A stretch of DNA of 14,490 bases from Thioalkalivibrio sp. (GTDB lineage: Bacteria; Pseudomonadota; Gammaproteobacteria; Ectothiorhodospirales; Ectothiorhodospiraceae), in contig PWGH01000315.1 of the NCBI GenBank assembly GCA_003555285.1, positions 1 through 14,490 on the forward strand, given 5' to 3'. Both the position numbers and the translations under genes were made by a program. Shown in pieces: positions 1-7,534 of the stretch (position 1 is its first letter; each line of letters opens with the position of its first letter). The notes under the pieces are model-generated. The model did not search any database and was not told the DNA's origin. It saw nothing but the letters and a program-made list of their open reading frames with translations.

Positions 1-623
1 ATCGAATCCAACACCCGTAGCCCCCACAACACCACACGATGCGTCAGCCACCAAGCCACGGCCAGGGCCGGCAGCAGCACCGCCAGCCACCATCCGCTCG
101 GCTCGTTACCCGGCTCTTGCCACGGTGGGTACAGCGCGAAGTTCACGTTCTGATCGGGATCCGCCAGCAGATGGACGGCCACGACCACCATCCAGCCCAA
201 GGGCAGCAACAGGCGCCAGGCACGGGCGTCATAGCCAAGGCGCCAGACCATCCAGAACAGGACGACCGGCAACGGCAGGTGATACAGCGACAAGGCGCGC
301 ACCATCCACGGAATCTGCGGGTCGAACAGGTAAGCCACAACACCCAGCGGCGGCGTGCCCCCCAGGACCAGCCCGCCGAGAAAGTCCAGGATCCAGCCGA
401 TCTCGAGCAGGCCCACGGCAACCAGCATCATGCTGGCCAGGCGCGCGCTGCCCCACCAGGCGGCGACCAACCCCGTCAGCAGGGCAATGTTCGAAAACCA
501 CAGAAAGTTGATCAGTGGATAGGTCAGGGCATAGGCCGGCACCATCACGACCACAAACACCAGGTAGGCCGCGCGAAACCACAGCGGCAGGCTGGAACCG
601 GACACAGCGTGGACGCCTGTCAT
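1..623 (-). CDS. Multi-pass membrane protein of unknown function (partial, 3' end outside window)
   Basis: The frame is open from an ATG at 623 down to the window edge, giving 207 complete codons. An in-frame TGA lies just upstream, so the start cannot move far, and a GGGGG stretch 4 nt before the ATG is a plausible ribosome site. The product is very hydrophobic and Trp-rich. Likely membrane segments are at about residues 16-34, 37-57, 62-86, 111-129, 137-154 and 177-200. Conserved-looking loops include LWFSN (41-45), YLFDPQIPW (98-106) and ADPDQNVNF (154-162). I recall a family of uncharacterised bacterial membrane proteins with similar 'DP-x-N-x-N' and 'FDPxIP' loops, but I know no function for it. 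It is divergent from ilvD across 359 nt. The reading frame and membrane nature are seen; a role in the inner membrane is inferred. Confidence 0.8.
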   Translation of the reverse strand, partial: MTGVHAVSGSSLPLWFRAAYLVFVVVMVPAYALTYPLINFLWFSNIALLTGLVAAWWGSARLASMMLVAVGLLEIGWILDFLGGLVLGGTPPLGVVAYLFDPQIPWMVRALSLYHLPLPVVLFWMVWRLGYDARAWRLLLPLGWMVVVAVHLLADPDQNVNFALYPPWQEPGNEPSGWWLAVLLPALAVAWWLTHRVVLWGLRVLDS

Positions 624-763
624 GATGCCCCCATGCCCGTAGGATCACACGGGAGTTCGGCCGCCGGCACCGCAAATCCCCCGGCATCGCAAACCGATCT
701 GAACCCGACTGGTCTGAAACCGTATCCGCCGCGTCTCCCCGCGGTCAAGCACCCCGACAAGCC

Positions 764-808
764 CCTGTAGGAGGCGAGCCCCCTCGGCGATGCCCTTACC
801 AGCGTAAG
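764..808. repeat. REP-like palindromic element with adjacent small hairpin
   Basis: The stretch starts with CCTGTAGGAGGCGAGCCCCC and continues with TCGGCGATGCCC. This resembles bacterial REP elements of the 'TGTAGGAG-stem-CGGCGA' type, with an imperfect stem (GGCGAG against CTCGGC) around a C-rich loop. It is followed directly by a perfect small hairpin, CTTAC-CAGC-GTAAG, at 795-808. It lies in the divergent intergenic region between the membrane-protein gene and ilvD, which is a usual place for REP elements. Only one copy is present in the window, so repetition across the genome cannot be shown here. Confidence 0.5.
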
Positions 809-826
809 CCTGAGTAGGGACGATTC

Positions 827-852
827 ACCACGAAGACCACGAAGACACGAAG
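827..852. repeat. Short direct repeats, 'accacgaag' type
   Basis: Three tandem units are visible: ACCACGAAG at 827-835, ACCACGAAG at 836-844 and ACACGAAG at 845-852, followed by AAGAGCC. Similar 'ccacgaag(g)acacgaag' runs occur in intergenic DNA of many environmental Proteobacteria as dispersed repeats; that statement is from memory. The units are too short and too closely spaced for a CRISPR array. No function is assigned. Confidence 0.6.
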
Positions 853-968
853 AAGAGCCTTTTTGGGGTGCGGGGTGGCCGTCCGATGGGACTGGCACCA
901 TCCGGTGTGTGCCTTGGTACGACGCCGGTTCGCTGCGCCGCACCGGAGCCCGCAAAACGTCACTCGTC

Positions 969-973
969 AGGAG
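969..973 (+). promoter_or_regulatory. Ribosome binding site for ilvD
   Basis: AGGAG sits 9 nt before the ATG at 983 and supports that start. The competing ATG at 1076 would give a more family-typical N-terminus ([10 protein letters not shown]), but its AGGAG abuts the start codon with no spacer, which is a poor arrangement. Confidence 0.6.
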
Positions 974-982
974 CACCACGCC

Positions 983-2908
983 ATGTCCAGGAACCGCCCA
1001 CCCGCGAGCAACCGGCCCCAGGATCGTCCATCATCAGGTGATTCATCCCCGAACCGTTCATCTCCGAACCAGGAGATGCCCGAAAACCGCCAAAGCCGGA
1101 TCGTCACCAGCGGACCCGAGCGCAGCCCGAATCGCGCGATGCTGCGTGCCGTGGGCTTCGGCGACGGCGATTTCACCAAGCCCATCGTCGGCGTGGCCAA
1201 CGCCCACAGCACGATCACCCCCTGCAATCTGGGCATCGGGGCCCTGGCCGAACGGGGCACGGCCGCGCTGCGGGCCGCGGGCGCAATGCCGCAGGTCTTC
1301 GGCACGATAACCATCTCCGACGGCATTTCCATGGGCACCCCGGGCATGCGCTATTCGCTGGTCTCGCGCGAGGTGATCGCCGATGCCATCGAAACGGTGT
1401 GCATGGGGCAATCGATGGACGGCCTGCTGGCCTTCGGCGGCTGCGACAAGAACATGCCGGGGGCGATGATGGCGATCGCGCGCATGAACCTGCCCGCCAT
1501 CTTCGTCTACGGCGGCACCATCCGGCCCGGTCAGTACCAGGGCGAGGATTTGACCATCGTCTCAGCCTTCGAGGCCGTCGGCCGCCATGCCGCCGGACGG
1601 CTCAGCGATGAGGATCTGGCCGGTGTGGAACGCCACGCGTGTCCCGGCGCCGGTTCCTGCGGCGGGATGTTCACCGCCAACACCATGTCCAGCGCCTTCG
1701 AGGCCATGGGCATGAGTCTGCCGTACTCCTCGACCATGGCCGCCGAGGACCCGGAAAAGGCCGACAACGCCGCGCGCTCCGCCGAGGTCCTGGTGGAGGC
1801 GATCCGTCACCAGCGTCTGCCGCGCGCGATCCTGACCCGGGCCGCCTTCGAGAACGCGATCGCCGTCGTCATGGCCATCGGCGGCTCCAGCAATGCCACA
1901 CTGCACCTGCTCGCCATCGCGCACGCCGCCGAGGTGCCGCTATCGCTGGACGATTTCGAAACCATCCGCGCCCGGGTGCCGGTGCTGTGCGATTTGAAGC
2001 CCTCCGGGGCCTATGTCACCACCCAATTTCATCAGGCGGGCGGCGTTCCGCGGGTGATGAAGATGCTGCTGGACCATGGGCTGCTGCATGGCGATTGCCT
2101 CACCATCAGCGGCCGCACCATCGCCGAAACCGTGGCCGATGCCTTGAACGGCAAGCCGGGCCAACCTTCAACCCCTGCCTCAAGCCCTGGCACAAACCCT
2201 GCCTCGGTCCCGGCATCAAATTCGGCCTCGGAGCCGGCCGCAAGTCCTACGTCCGGTTCAGCTACAGACCAACTCTCAGGAAAGATGCCGACAGCTCCAC
2301 CCTGGCCACGGGTAATCCGGCCCTGGGACGATCCGGTCCAGACCAGCGGTCATTTGGCGATCCTGAAGGGGAACCTGGCCCCCGAAGGCGCCGTCGCGAA
2401 GATCAGTGGTGGCTCACAACCGGCGATCACCGGCCCGGCCCGGGTCTTCGATGCCGAGGAGGCCTGCATGCAGGCGATCCTCGGCGGCGCGATCCGTCCC
2501 GGCGATGTGCTGGTGATCCGCTACGAGGGCCCGAAGGGGGGGCCCGGCATGCGCGAGATGCTCGCGCCCACGGCCGCGCTGGTCGGCGCCGGCCTGGGCG
2601 ATCGCGTCGGGTTGATCACCGACGGACGCTTCTCCGGCGGCACGCACGGCCTGGTGGTGGGTCACGTGGCGCCCGAGGCGGCCGTAGGCGGCGCCATCGC
2701 CCTGGTCCAGGAGGGCGATACCATCACCATCGACGCCGGCACCCGGCGCCTGGTTGTGAACGTATCCGAAACCGAGCTGGAACAGCGGCGGCGCCAATGG
2801 CGTCCGCCGCCGCCGCGCTGCCGGCGCGGGGTCCTCGCCAAATACGCCCGACAGGTCGGTTCCGCGGCCCGGGGCGCGGTCACCGACGCGGACGACCCGG
2901 CGTTCTAG
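983..2908 (+). CDS. ilvD: Dihydroxy-acid dehydratase IlvD, with extra N-terminus and linker insertion
   Basis: IlvD dehydrates 2,3-dihydroxy-isovalerate and 2,3-dihydroxy-3-methylvalerate to 2-oxo acids, the third common step of valine and isoleucine synthesis, in the cytoplasm. The match to the shorter [2Fe-2S] IlvD class is very clear. Visible motifs are STITPCN (Cys81), SDGISMG (Asp113), GGCDKNMPG (Cys154, with Lys156 the usual carbamylated Mg ligand), [16 protein letters not shown] (Cys226), [15 protein letters not shown], and [10 protein letters not shown] with the catalytic Ser at about 551. The C-terminus GVLAKYA...GAVTD is typical. At 641 aa it is longer than the usual roughly 550-570. 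About 32 extra Ser/Pro/Asn-rich residues precede [10 protein letters not shown], and a Ser/Pro/Ala-rich insertion of about 40-45 residues lies at 391-443, between the catalytic N-domain and the C-domain beginning VIRPWDDP. The gene stands alone, with no other ilv gene in view. It converges on the RND gene with 11 nt between stop codons. Confidence 0.97.
   Translation: MSRNRPPASNRPQDRPSSGDSSPNRSSPNQEMPENRQSRIVTSGPERSPNRAMLRAVGFGDGDFTKPIVGVANAHSTITPCNLGIGALAERGTAALRAAGAMPQVFGTITISDGISMGTPGMRYSLVSREVIADAIETVCMGQSMDGLLAFGGCDKNMPGAMMAIARMNLPAIFVYGGTIRPGQYQGEDLTIVSAFEAVGRHAAGRLSDEDLAGVERHACPGAGSCGGMFTANTMSSAFEAMGMSLPYSSTMAAEDPEKADNAARSAEVLVEAIRHQRLPRAILTRAAFENAIAVVMAIGGSSNATLHLLAIAHAAEVPLSLDDFETIRARVPVLCDLKPSGAYVTTQFHQAGGVPRVMKMLLDHGLLHGDCLTISGRTIAETVADALNGKPGQPSTPASSPGTNPASVPASNSASEPAASPTSGSATDQLSGKMPTAPPWPRVIRPWDDPVQTSGHLAILKGNLAPEGAVAKISGGSQPAITGPARVFDAEEACMQAILGGAIRPGDVLVIRYEGPKGGPGMREMLAPTAALVGAGLGDRVGLITDGRFSGGTHGLVVGHVAPEAAVGGAIALVQEGDTITIDAGTRRLVVNVSETELEQRRRQWRPPPPRCRRGVLAKYARQVGSAARGAVTDADDPAF
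2155..2311 (+). repeat. Low-complexity insertion inside ilvD (interdomain linker)
   Basis: This stretch encodes residues about 391-443 of IlvD, made mostly of Ser, Pro, Ala, Thr, Gly and Asn. DNA phrases such as 'ccctgcctc' and 'ccggc' recur imperfectly, suggesting decayed tandem expansion. From memory, ordinary short-form IlvD proteins have only about ten residues here, between the 'TIAE' segment and 'VIRP'. The frame is kept, and all catalytic motifs on both sides are intact. Confidence 0.7.
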
Positions 2909-2919
2909 CCCCGGCGCGC

Positions 2920-5900
2920 CTATCGGGCCTCCTGGATAGCGGCACCTCGGCGGCGTGGCCGATGGCAGGGCCGTTGGCCCCGGTGCTGCTGCACGGGCCG
3001 ATCGGACCTGGAATCCGGCCTGGGGTCGAGACCAGGATCAGAACCGTGACCGGGCTCGGGGCCGGAGCCGGAACCAGCACCAGAACCAGCACCAGAACCA
3101 GCACCAGAACCGGGACCGGGACCGGGACCGGAACCGGAGTCGGGGTTGGTGTCAGGGTCGGTGTCAGGGTCGGGGTCGGGACCCGAGCGCCCGGACTGCT
3201 TGCGGTCGAACCAGACCAGCACGACCGGGGTGAACAATAGGGTAAAGGGGGTGGCGAACAGCAGGCCGCCGGCGACCGTGGTGGCCAACTGCACCCAGAA
3301 TTGTGTGGACGGAGCCCCCACATAGAAATCCCGGCCGGCGAAGTCGACCGTCCAGGCCAGCACCATTGGCATCAGGCCGAGAATGGTGGTCACGGCGGTC
3401 AGCACCACCGGCCGCAGACGCTGTGCGGCGGCGCGCAGGGCCGCCTCGTGCGGGTGCAGGCCCCAGTCGCGCTTTTCGTTGTAGTTGTCGATCAGCACGA
3501 TGTTGTTGTTGACCACGATACCCGCCAGCGCCAACACGCCGATCCCGCTCATCACGATCCCGAAGGGCTCGCCGCGCACCAGCAGCGCCAGCAACACCCC
3601 TGCCGTGGAAAACACGATGGCCGAAAGCACCAGCCCGGCCTGGCTGAAGCGATTGAACTGGGTGACCAGCATCAGCAGCATCAAGAAGATCGAGAGCCCG
3701 AAGGCCGCCAACAGGAACCCGGCCGCCTCCTCCTGCTCCTCGATCTCGCCGCGAAAGCGGATCTGGACCTCGGGATCCAGCTGCATTTGATCCAACGCAT
3801 TACGCAGGCGGCTCACCTGCTGATCGACCAATAGACCCGATGCCACATCCGCCTCGATGGTATAGGCCCGGCGGCCGTCCCGACGCTTGATCAGCCCCAC
3901 CGCCGGCACCGGCACCAATTCGGCAAAATTGGCGATCGGCACCAGCCCCTGCGGCGTAGGCAGGCTGAGGTTCGCCAGATTCTGCAGGTGACGCTGATCG
4001 GCGGGCAGACGCAGCCGGATATCCACCTCCTCGTCGGTGAACTCCGGGCGGAAGGTGCCGAGCAGGATACCGTCGGTGAGCAGACGCACCCCTTGCCCGA
4101 GCAGCGACACGTCCACCCCGAAGCGGGCGGCCTCCTCCCGATTGAAGCGGACCTCGAGCTCCACGCCCGGCACCGGCAGATCGTCCTCGACATCGACGAA
4201 GCCCCCCACCTCGCGCATCGCCTCGCGGATGTTCCGAATCACCGGCGGGATCGCCTCCGGGGTGCGGCTGCTGGCCTCGATCTCAATCGGCTTGCCTTCG
4301 CCGGGTCCGCGCTCCTGGGTCAGGATCTGCAGCCGCAGCCCGGGCAGGGGCTCGACCCGTGCCCGGATACGGTCGATCACCTCGCTGGCCGGAGCCCGGG
4401 TGCGCCAGTGCGTGAACTCCAGCTGGATCACGCCGATCACATCCTCGGCATAATCGCCCTGCAGGCGCTCGAGGGCGGTCCCGATGGTCCGCCCGTAGAT
4501 CACCGCGACCTCCGGGATGCCCTGCACCGCGCGCTCGACCTGGCGCACCAGCGCATCGGCCTCCCAGACCGACAGATCGCCCCGGGCCTGCACCTGGATC
4601 TGCGCGAAGTCCGGCTCCACCTCGGGAAAGAACTCGACCCCGCGGCCCTGCACCATGTACAGCGCATAGGCGATCAGCAGCACCCCCAGCGTACCCAGGG
4701 CGGTCAGACCCGGATGCGCCAGCAGCACCCGCAGCACCCGGATGTAACGCCCGGTCACGCCATGCAACTCGTCGTGGCGCCCGGCTTCGGCCGCGTGCAC
4801 CTGGCGGCGCTGTTGCGGGCTGGTGGCGCCGCCGGCGCCGACAACGCTGCCGAGCGTCGGCAGGAAGACCAGTGCCATGGCAAGCGAGGCCAGCAGGGTG
4901 ACGATCACCGTCGCCGGCAGGTAGACGATGAACTCCCCCACCATCCCCGGCCAGAACAGCATCGGGGCGAAGACCGCGAGCGTGGTGAAGATCGCCGCCG
5001 TGATCGGCCAGGCCATGCGCTGCGCCGCATTGCGAAAGGCCGCATCCCGGGGCTGACCCTCGGCGATGTTCCGATCGGCAAGTTCAGTGACCACGATCCC
5101 GCCATCGACCAGCATGCCCACCACCAGAATCAGTCCGAACAGGACCGCGATGTTCAGCGTGAAGCCCAACAGGTAGATCACCAGGATCCCGGTCAGAAAG
5201 GCCCCCGGGATCATCAACCCCACCAGCAACCCGCCCCGGAATCCCATGACCGCGATGATCACCAGCGTCACCGCCAGGATCGCGGTGATCACATTGCTTT
5301 CCAGGTCCCCGAGCAAATCTTCGACGTCCTGGGCCTGATCCTGCAGGTAGGTCACCTCCACCGCCGCCGGCCAATCCGCCTGCGTCTGCGCCGTGTCGAT
5401 CAGCGCCCGGACTTCGGCAACCAGGTCGATCACATTCACGCCCACCTGCTTGCGGATCTCCAGCGCCACCGAAGGTTGGCCGTCGATACGGGCAAAGGTC
5501 TCGGGATCGCTCAGGGCCTGACGCACCTCGGCCACGTCGCGCACCCGCACCACGGCGTCGTCCTCGACGCGAACCACCGTATTCAACACATCCTCGACGT
5601 CCTCGATGGTCCCGGGCACGCGCAGCGCGATCCGCCCGACGCCGGTATCGACGGCCCCGGCGGCCACCAGCACATTGTTGCGCTCGATCGCCTCGGTGAG
5701 ACGATCGAATTGCAGCGCGTAGGTCTCGAGCATCAGGGGATCGACGAGCACTTCCATCAGGTCCTCGCGCATGCCGCCGATATCCACCTCCAGGATTCCG
5801 GGCAGCGCCTCGATCTCGTCGCGCAGGTCCCGGGCAAGGCGCGCCAGCGCGCGCTCCTCGACCGGTCCGGACAGGTTGGCGATCAGGATCGGAAACAGCG

Positions 5901-6303
5901 AGACATCGACCTCGCGCACCGTCGGTTCCTCGGCGCCGTCCGGCAGCTCGGGGCGCAGCTGATCCACCTCGTCGCGCAGGTCGGACAGCGCCTGGCGATT
6001 GTCCCAGCCCGGCTCGAAATCCAGCCGTATCATGGCGAAGCCGTCGCCGGCCCAGGAGCGGCTCTCGTCGATGCCGGCAATGGCCAGCAGTTCCCGCTCC
6101 AGGGTGCGCAGCATCAAACGTTCGGCATCCTCGGGGCTGACCCCGGGGTAGGCCACAGTGACGAAGAAGATCGGGATGTCGATCTCCGGAACCGCTTCCT
6201 TCGGGATGATCACGTAGGTGGTGCCGCCCATGATCAGCAACAAAAACAGCGCCAGCAGCACCGTTCGGGCATGGTTGATCGCCCAGGCGATGCCGGCATT
6301 CAC
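2920..6303 (-). CDS. RND-family efflux transporter, inner-membrane permease subunit, with long repetitive C-terminal tail
   Basis: The 1127-aa product is a proton-driven efflux permease of the AcrB superfamily. Visible features in order are TM1 (about 12-33), PKEAVPEIDIPIFFVTVAYPG (34-54), a first periplasmic pore region (55-335), TM2-TM6 (about 338-488, with GMLVDGGIVVTE at 396-407 and FWPGMVGEF at 450-458), a second periplasmic half (about 555-860), and TM8-TM12 (about 862-1031, including GIVVNNNIVLIDNYN at 928-942 and GAPSTQFW at 996-1003). One Asp (400) stands where AcrB has two, and Asn replaces the AcrB Lys940 position. I believe this is normal for this 'LVDG/VVNNN' subfamily. The start is GTG, overlapping the adaptor stop as GTGA, so translation is probably coupled. 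The normal body ends near residue 1036; about 90 Asp/Pro/Gly/Ser-rich then Arg-rich residues follow. The substrate is unknown. Confidence 0.93.
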   Translation of the reverse strand: MNAGIAWAINHARTVLLALFLLLIMGGTTYVIIPKEAVPEIDIPIFFVTVAYPGVSPEDAERLMLRTLERELLAIAGIDESRSWAGDGFAMIRLDFEPGWDNRQALSDLRDEVDQLRPELPDGAEEPTVREVDVSLFPILIANLSGPVEERALARLARDLRDEIEALPGILEVDIGGMREDLMEVLVDPLMLETYALQFDRLTEAIERNNVLVAAGAVDTGVGRIALRVPGTIEDVEDVLNTVVRVEDDAVVRVRDVAEVRQALSDPETFARIDGQPSVALEIRKQVGVNVIDLVAEVRALIDTAQTQADWPAAVEVTYLQDQAQDVEDLLGDLESNVITAILAVTLVIIAVMGFRGGLLVGLMIPGAFLTGILVIYLLGFTLNIAVLFGLILVVGMLVDGGIVVTELADRNIAEGQPRDAAFRNAAQRMAWPITAAIFTTLAVFAPMLFWPGMVGEFIVYLPATVIVTLLASLAMALVFLPTLGSVVGAGGATSPQQRRQVHAAEAGRHDELHGVTGRYIRVLRVLLAHPGLTALGTLGVLLIAYALYMVQGRGVEFFPEVEPDFAQIQVQARGDLSVWEADALVRQVERAVQGIPEVAVIYGRTIGTALERLQGDYAEDVIGVIQLEFTHWRTRAPASEVIDRIRARVEPLPGLRLQILTQERGPGEGKPIEIEASSRTPEAIPPVIRNIREAMREVGGFVDVEDDLPVPGVELEVRFNREEAARFGVDVSLLGQGVRLLTDGILLGTFRPEFTDEEVDIRLRLPADQRHLQNLANLSLPTPQGLVPIANFAELVPVPAVGLIKRRDGRRAYTIEADVASGLLVDQQVSRLRNALDQMQLDPEVQIRFRGEIEEQEEAAGFLLAAFGLSIFLMLLMLVTQFNRFSQAGLVLSAIVFSTAGVLLALLVRGEPFGIVMSGIGVLALAGIVVNNNIVLIDNYNEKRDWGLHPHEAALRAAAQRLRPVVLTAVTTILGLMPMVLAWTVDFAGRDFYVGAPSTQFWVQLATTVAGGLLFATPFTLLFTPVVLVWFDRKQSGRSGPDPDPDTDPDTNPDSGSGPGPGPGSGAGSGAGSGAGSGSGPEPGHGSDPGLDPRPDSRSDRPVQQHRGQRPCHRPRRRGAAIQEAR
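3061..3190 (-). repeat. Hexamer/dodecamer tandem repeats coding the RND C-terminal tail
   Basis: On the plus strand the 12-bp unit ACCAGCACCAGA occurs three times without change (3073-3084, 3085-3096, 3097-3108). It is followed by three ACCGGG hexamers (3109-3126), two ACCGGA hexamers (3127-3138), and decayed GTCGGG/GTCAGG units to about 3180. Read on the minus strand these give SGAGSGAGSGAG, GPGPGPG and DPDPDTDPDT. All units are multiples of three bases, so copy-number change would lengthen or shorten the tail without a frameshift. Confidence 0.9.
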
Positions 6304-7490
6304 CGATCGATCCCGGAAGAGACGTCTTCGGCATTGTCTTGTAACGAACTCCGGTCGGATTCCGTTGGCTCCGACGCGGTCGGGTTCGGCGCGTTTTGCA
6401 CCGGTTCTTGCTCCTGATCTTGCTCCTGGTCTTGCAGCTCGGGGCGCACCGCTTCGCCAGCCATCACGAAGCCCTGGCCGACCGTGATCAGGCGCATTCG
6501 CTCCGGCGGGCCGGTCACCCAGACCCCCTCCGGCTCGGTCCGAACCACCTCGATTACGTGAAACTCGACCCGATTGTCGGCATCGACGGTCTTCACACCG
6601 ACCCGCCCGGCCTGATCGAGACTGACCGTCGCGGGCGAGACCCGGTGGGCGAGAACGGTATCCGTGGGGATCTCGACGCGGGCGCTGATGCCGGAAGGCA
6701 AGGCGCGGTCGGGATTGGGAACCTCGATCTCCACCCGGAAGGTTCGGGTCTCGGGTGCGGCCACCGAGCCGACGAAGCGCACGACCCCCTCGACACGGCG
6801 GCCGTCGGCCAGACGAATCCGGGCGGGCAGGCCGAGCGACACCCGTCCGATCTGGTGCTGCGGCACCTGCACCACCGCCAGTAACGGGTCGTTGCTGATC
6901 ACCTCGGCCGCCGGATCCCCGATCGACAGGAACTCGCCGCGTTCCGCCAGGCGCTGCTCGAGCACGCCCGGAATCGGCGCCCGGATCCGGGTCTGGCGGA
7001 TCTCCAGTTCGATCGCCTCGAGCTCCGCACGCGCCGCTTCGAGTTCCGCCTCGGCGACCTCCAGATCGATCTCCGGCACATGCTGATCCTCGACCAGCCG
7101 CTGGGTCGCCTGGAACTCGCTCTGGCGGCCACGCAAGCGGGCGATGGCCTGCCGGCGCCGGGCCTCGCGGTCGTCCATCGCCAGAATCGCGAGTTCATCG
7201 CCCGGCTCGACGACCGTCCCGGCCACCACCGCCCAACGCTCCAACTGACCCGCCGTCTCCACCCGCACCATCACGCGCAGATCGGGTTCGATCCGGCCCT
7301 GCAGGATCAACACCTGCTCGACCGACTCGGCCATGCGGTGCTCGACGAGCACGCGCATCGGCGCCCATTCCGGCGCCTCGATCGGCTCCGGCGGCTCCCG
7401 GGTCAGCACTCCCGAGGCGATCCAGACCACCGCCAGCAGAATGATGCCGGCGACGGCGGCCAGACGGGTCCAGGGCTTGAATGCGGACAT
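6300..7490 (-). CDS. HlyD/AcrA-family periplasmic adaptor subunit of the RND efflux system
   Basis: The 396-aa product is a membrane fusion protein that links the inner-membrane pump to the outer membrane. Residues 1-30 hold one N-terminal membrane anchor (RLAAVAGIILLAVVWIASGV) with no lipobox Cys. A first lipoyl half lies at about 74-108, followed by an alpha-hairpin rich in Glu, Ala and Arg at about 108-168 (EVAEAELEAARAELEAIELE). The second lipoyl half, IRAPIPGVLEQRLAERGEFL, is at 169-188, and beta-barrel and membrane-proximal domains cover about 200-345. The hairpin is short, as in adaptors that meet the channel tip to tip. The ATG at 7490 is chosen because it gives a clean anchor and has GGTGAG just upstream; upstream codons in this frame are a shadow of the barrel gene. 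The last about 45 residues are Gln/Glu/Asp/Ser-rich and repetitive (DQEQDQEQE). The gene follows the barrel gene after 44 nt and overlaps the pump gene by 4 nt. Confidence 0.92.
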   Translation of the reverse strand: MSAFKPWTRLAAVAGIILLAVVWIASGVLTREPPEPIEAPEWAPMRVLVEHRMAESVEQVLILQGRIEPDLRVMVRVETAGQLERWAVVAGTVVEPGDELAILAMDDREARRRQAIARLRGRQSEFQATQRLVEDQHVPEIDLEVAEAELEAARAELEAIELEIRQTRIRAPIPGVLEQRLAERGEFLSIGDPAAEVISNDPLLAVVQVPQHQIGRVSLGLPARIRLADGRRVEGVVRFVGSVAAPETRTFRVEIEVPNPDRALPSGISARVEIPTDTVLAHRVSPATVSLDQAGRVGVKTVDADNRVEFHVIEVVRTEPEGVWVTGPPERMRLITVGQGFVMAGEAVRPELQDQEQDQEQEPVQNAPNPTASEPTESDRSSLQDNAEDVSSGIDR

Positions 7491-7534
7491 GCGCTCACCA
7501 TGGTTTGCCGGCAACCGGTGTGTGGCCGTGCGTT

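Larger units (their letters stand above)
624..982. other. Divergent intergenic region (membrane-protein gene / ilvD)
   Basis: These 359 nt hold the REP-like element (764-808), the 'accacgaag' repeats (827-852) and the leaders of two divergent genes. I see no convincing sigma-70 promoter pair, leader peptide with a run of branched-chain codons, or intrinsic terminator. No credible protein-coding frame was found. The frame upstream of the ilvD start stays open to 863, but it has no family-like residues and no good ribosome site there. Confidence 0.5.

Noticed and set aside
39..770. A 243-codon plus-strand frame at the window start
   Set aside because: It is antisense to the membrane protein and very Gln/His/Pro-rich. 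The minus frame gives a coherent multi-pass protein.
827..852. Possible CRISPR array from 'ccacgaag' repeats
   Set aside because: Units are 8-9 bp with no spacers, and there are no cas genes nearby.
2909..2919. Bidirectional terminator between ilvD and the RND gene
   Set aside because: Only 11 nt separate the stop codons. The GGCGCGCC palindrome there is too short and has no T-run.
1639..3240. A 533-codon plus-strand frame overlapping ilvD and the RND tail
   Set aside because: Inside ilvD it is an Arg-rich shadow frame. Its repetitive GTGTGTG end is just another reading of the RND tail repeats.
3988..6417. An 809-codon open frame on the plus strand opposite the RND gene
   Set aside because: Composition is His/Gln/Asp-rich and non-repetitive without motifs. 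The minus strand encodes a complete RND permease over the same bases.
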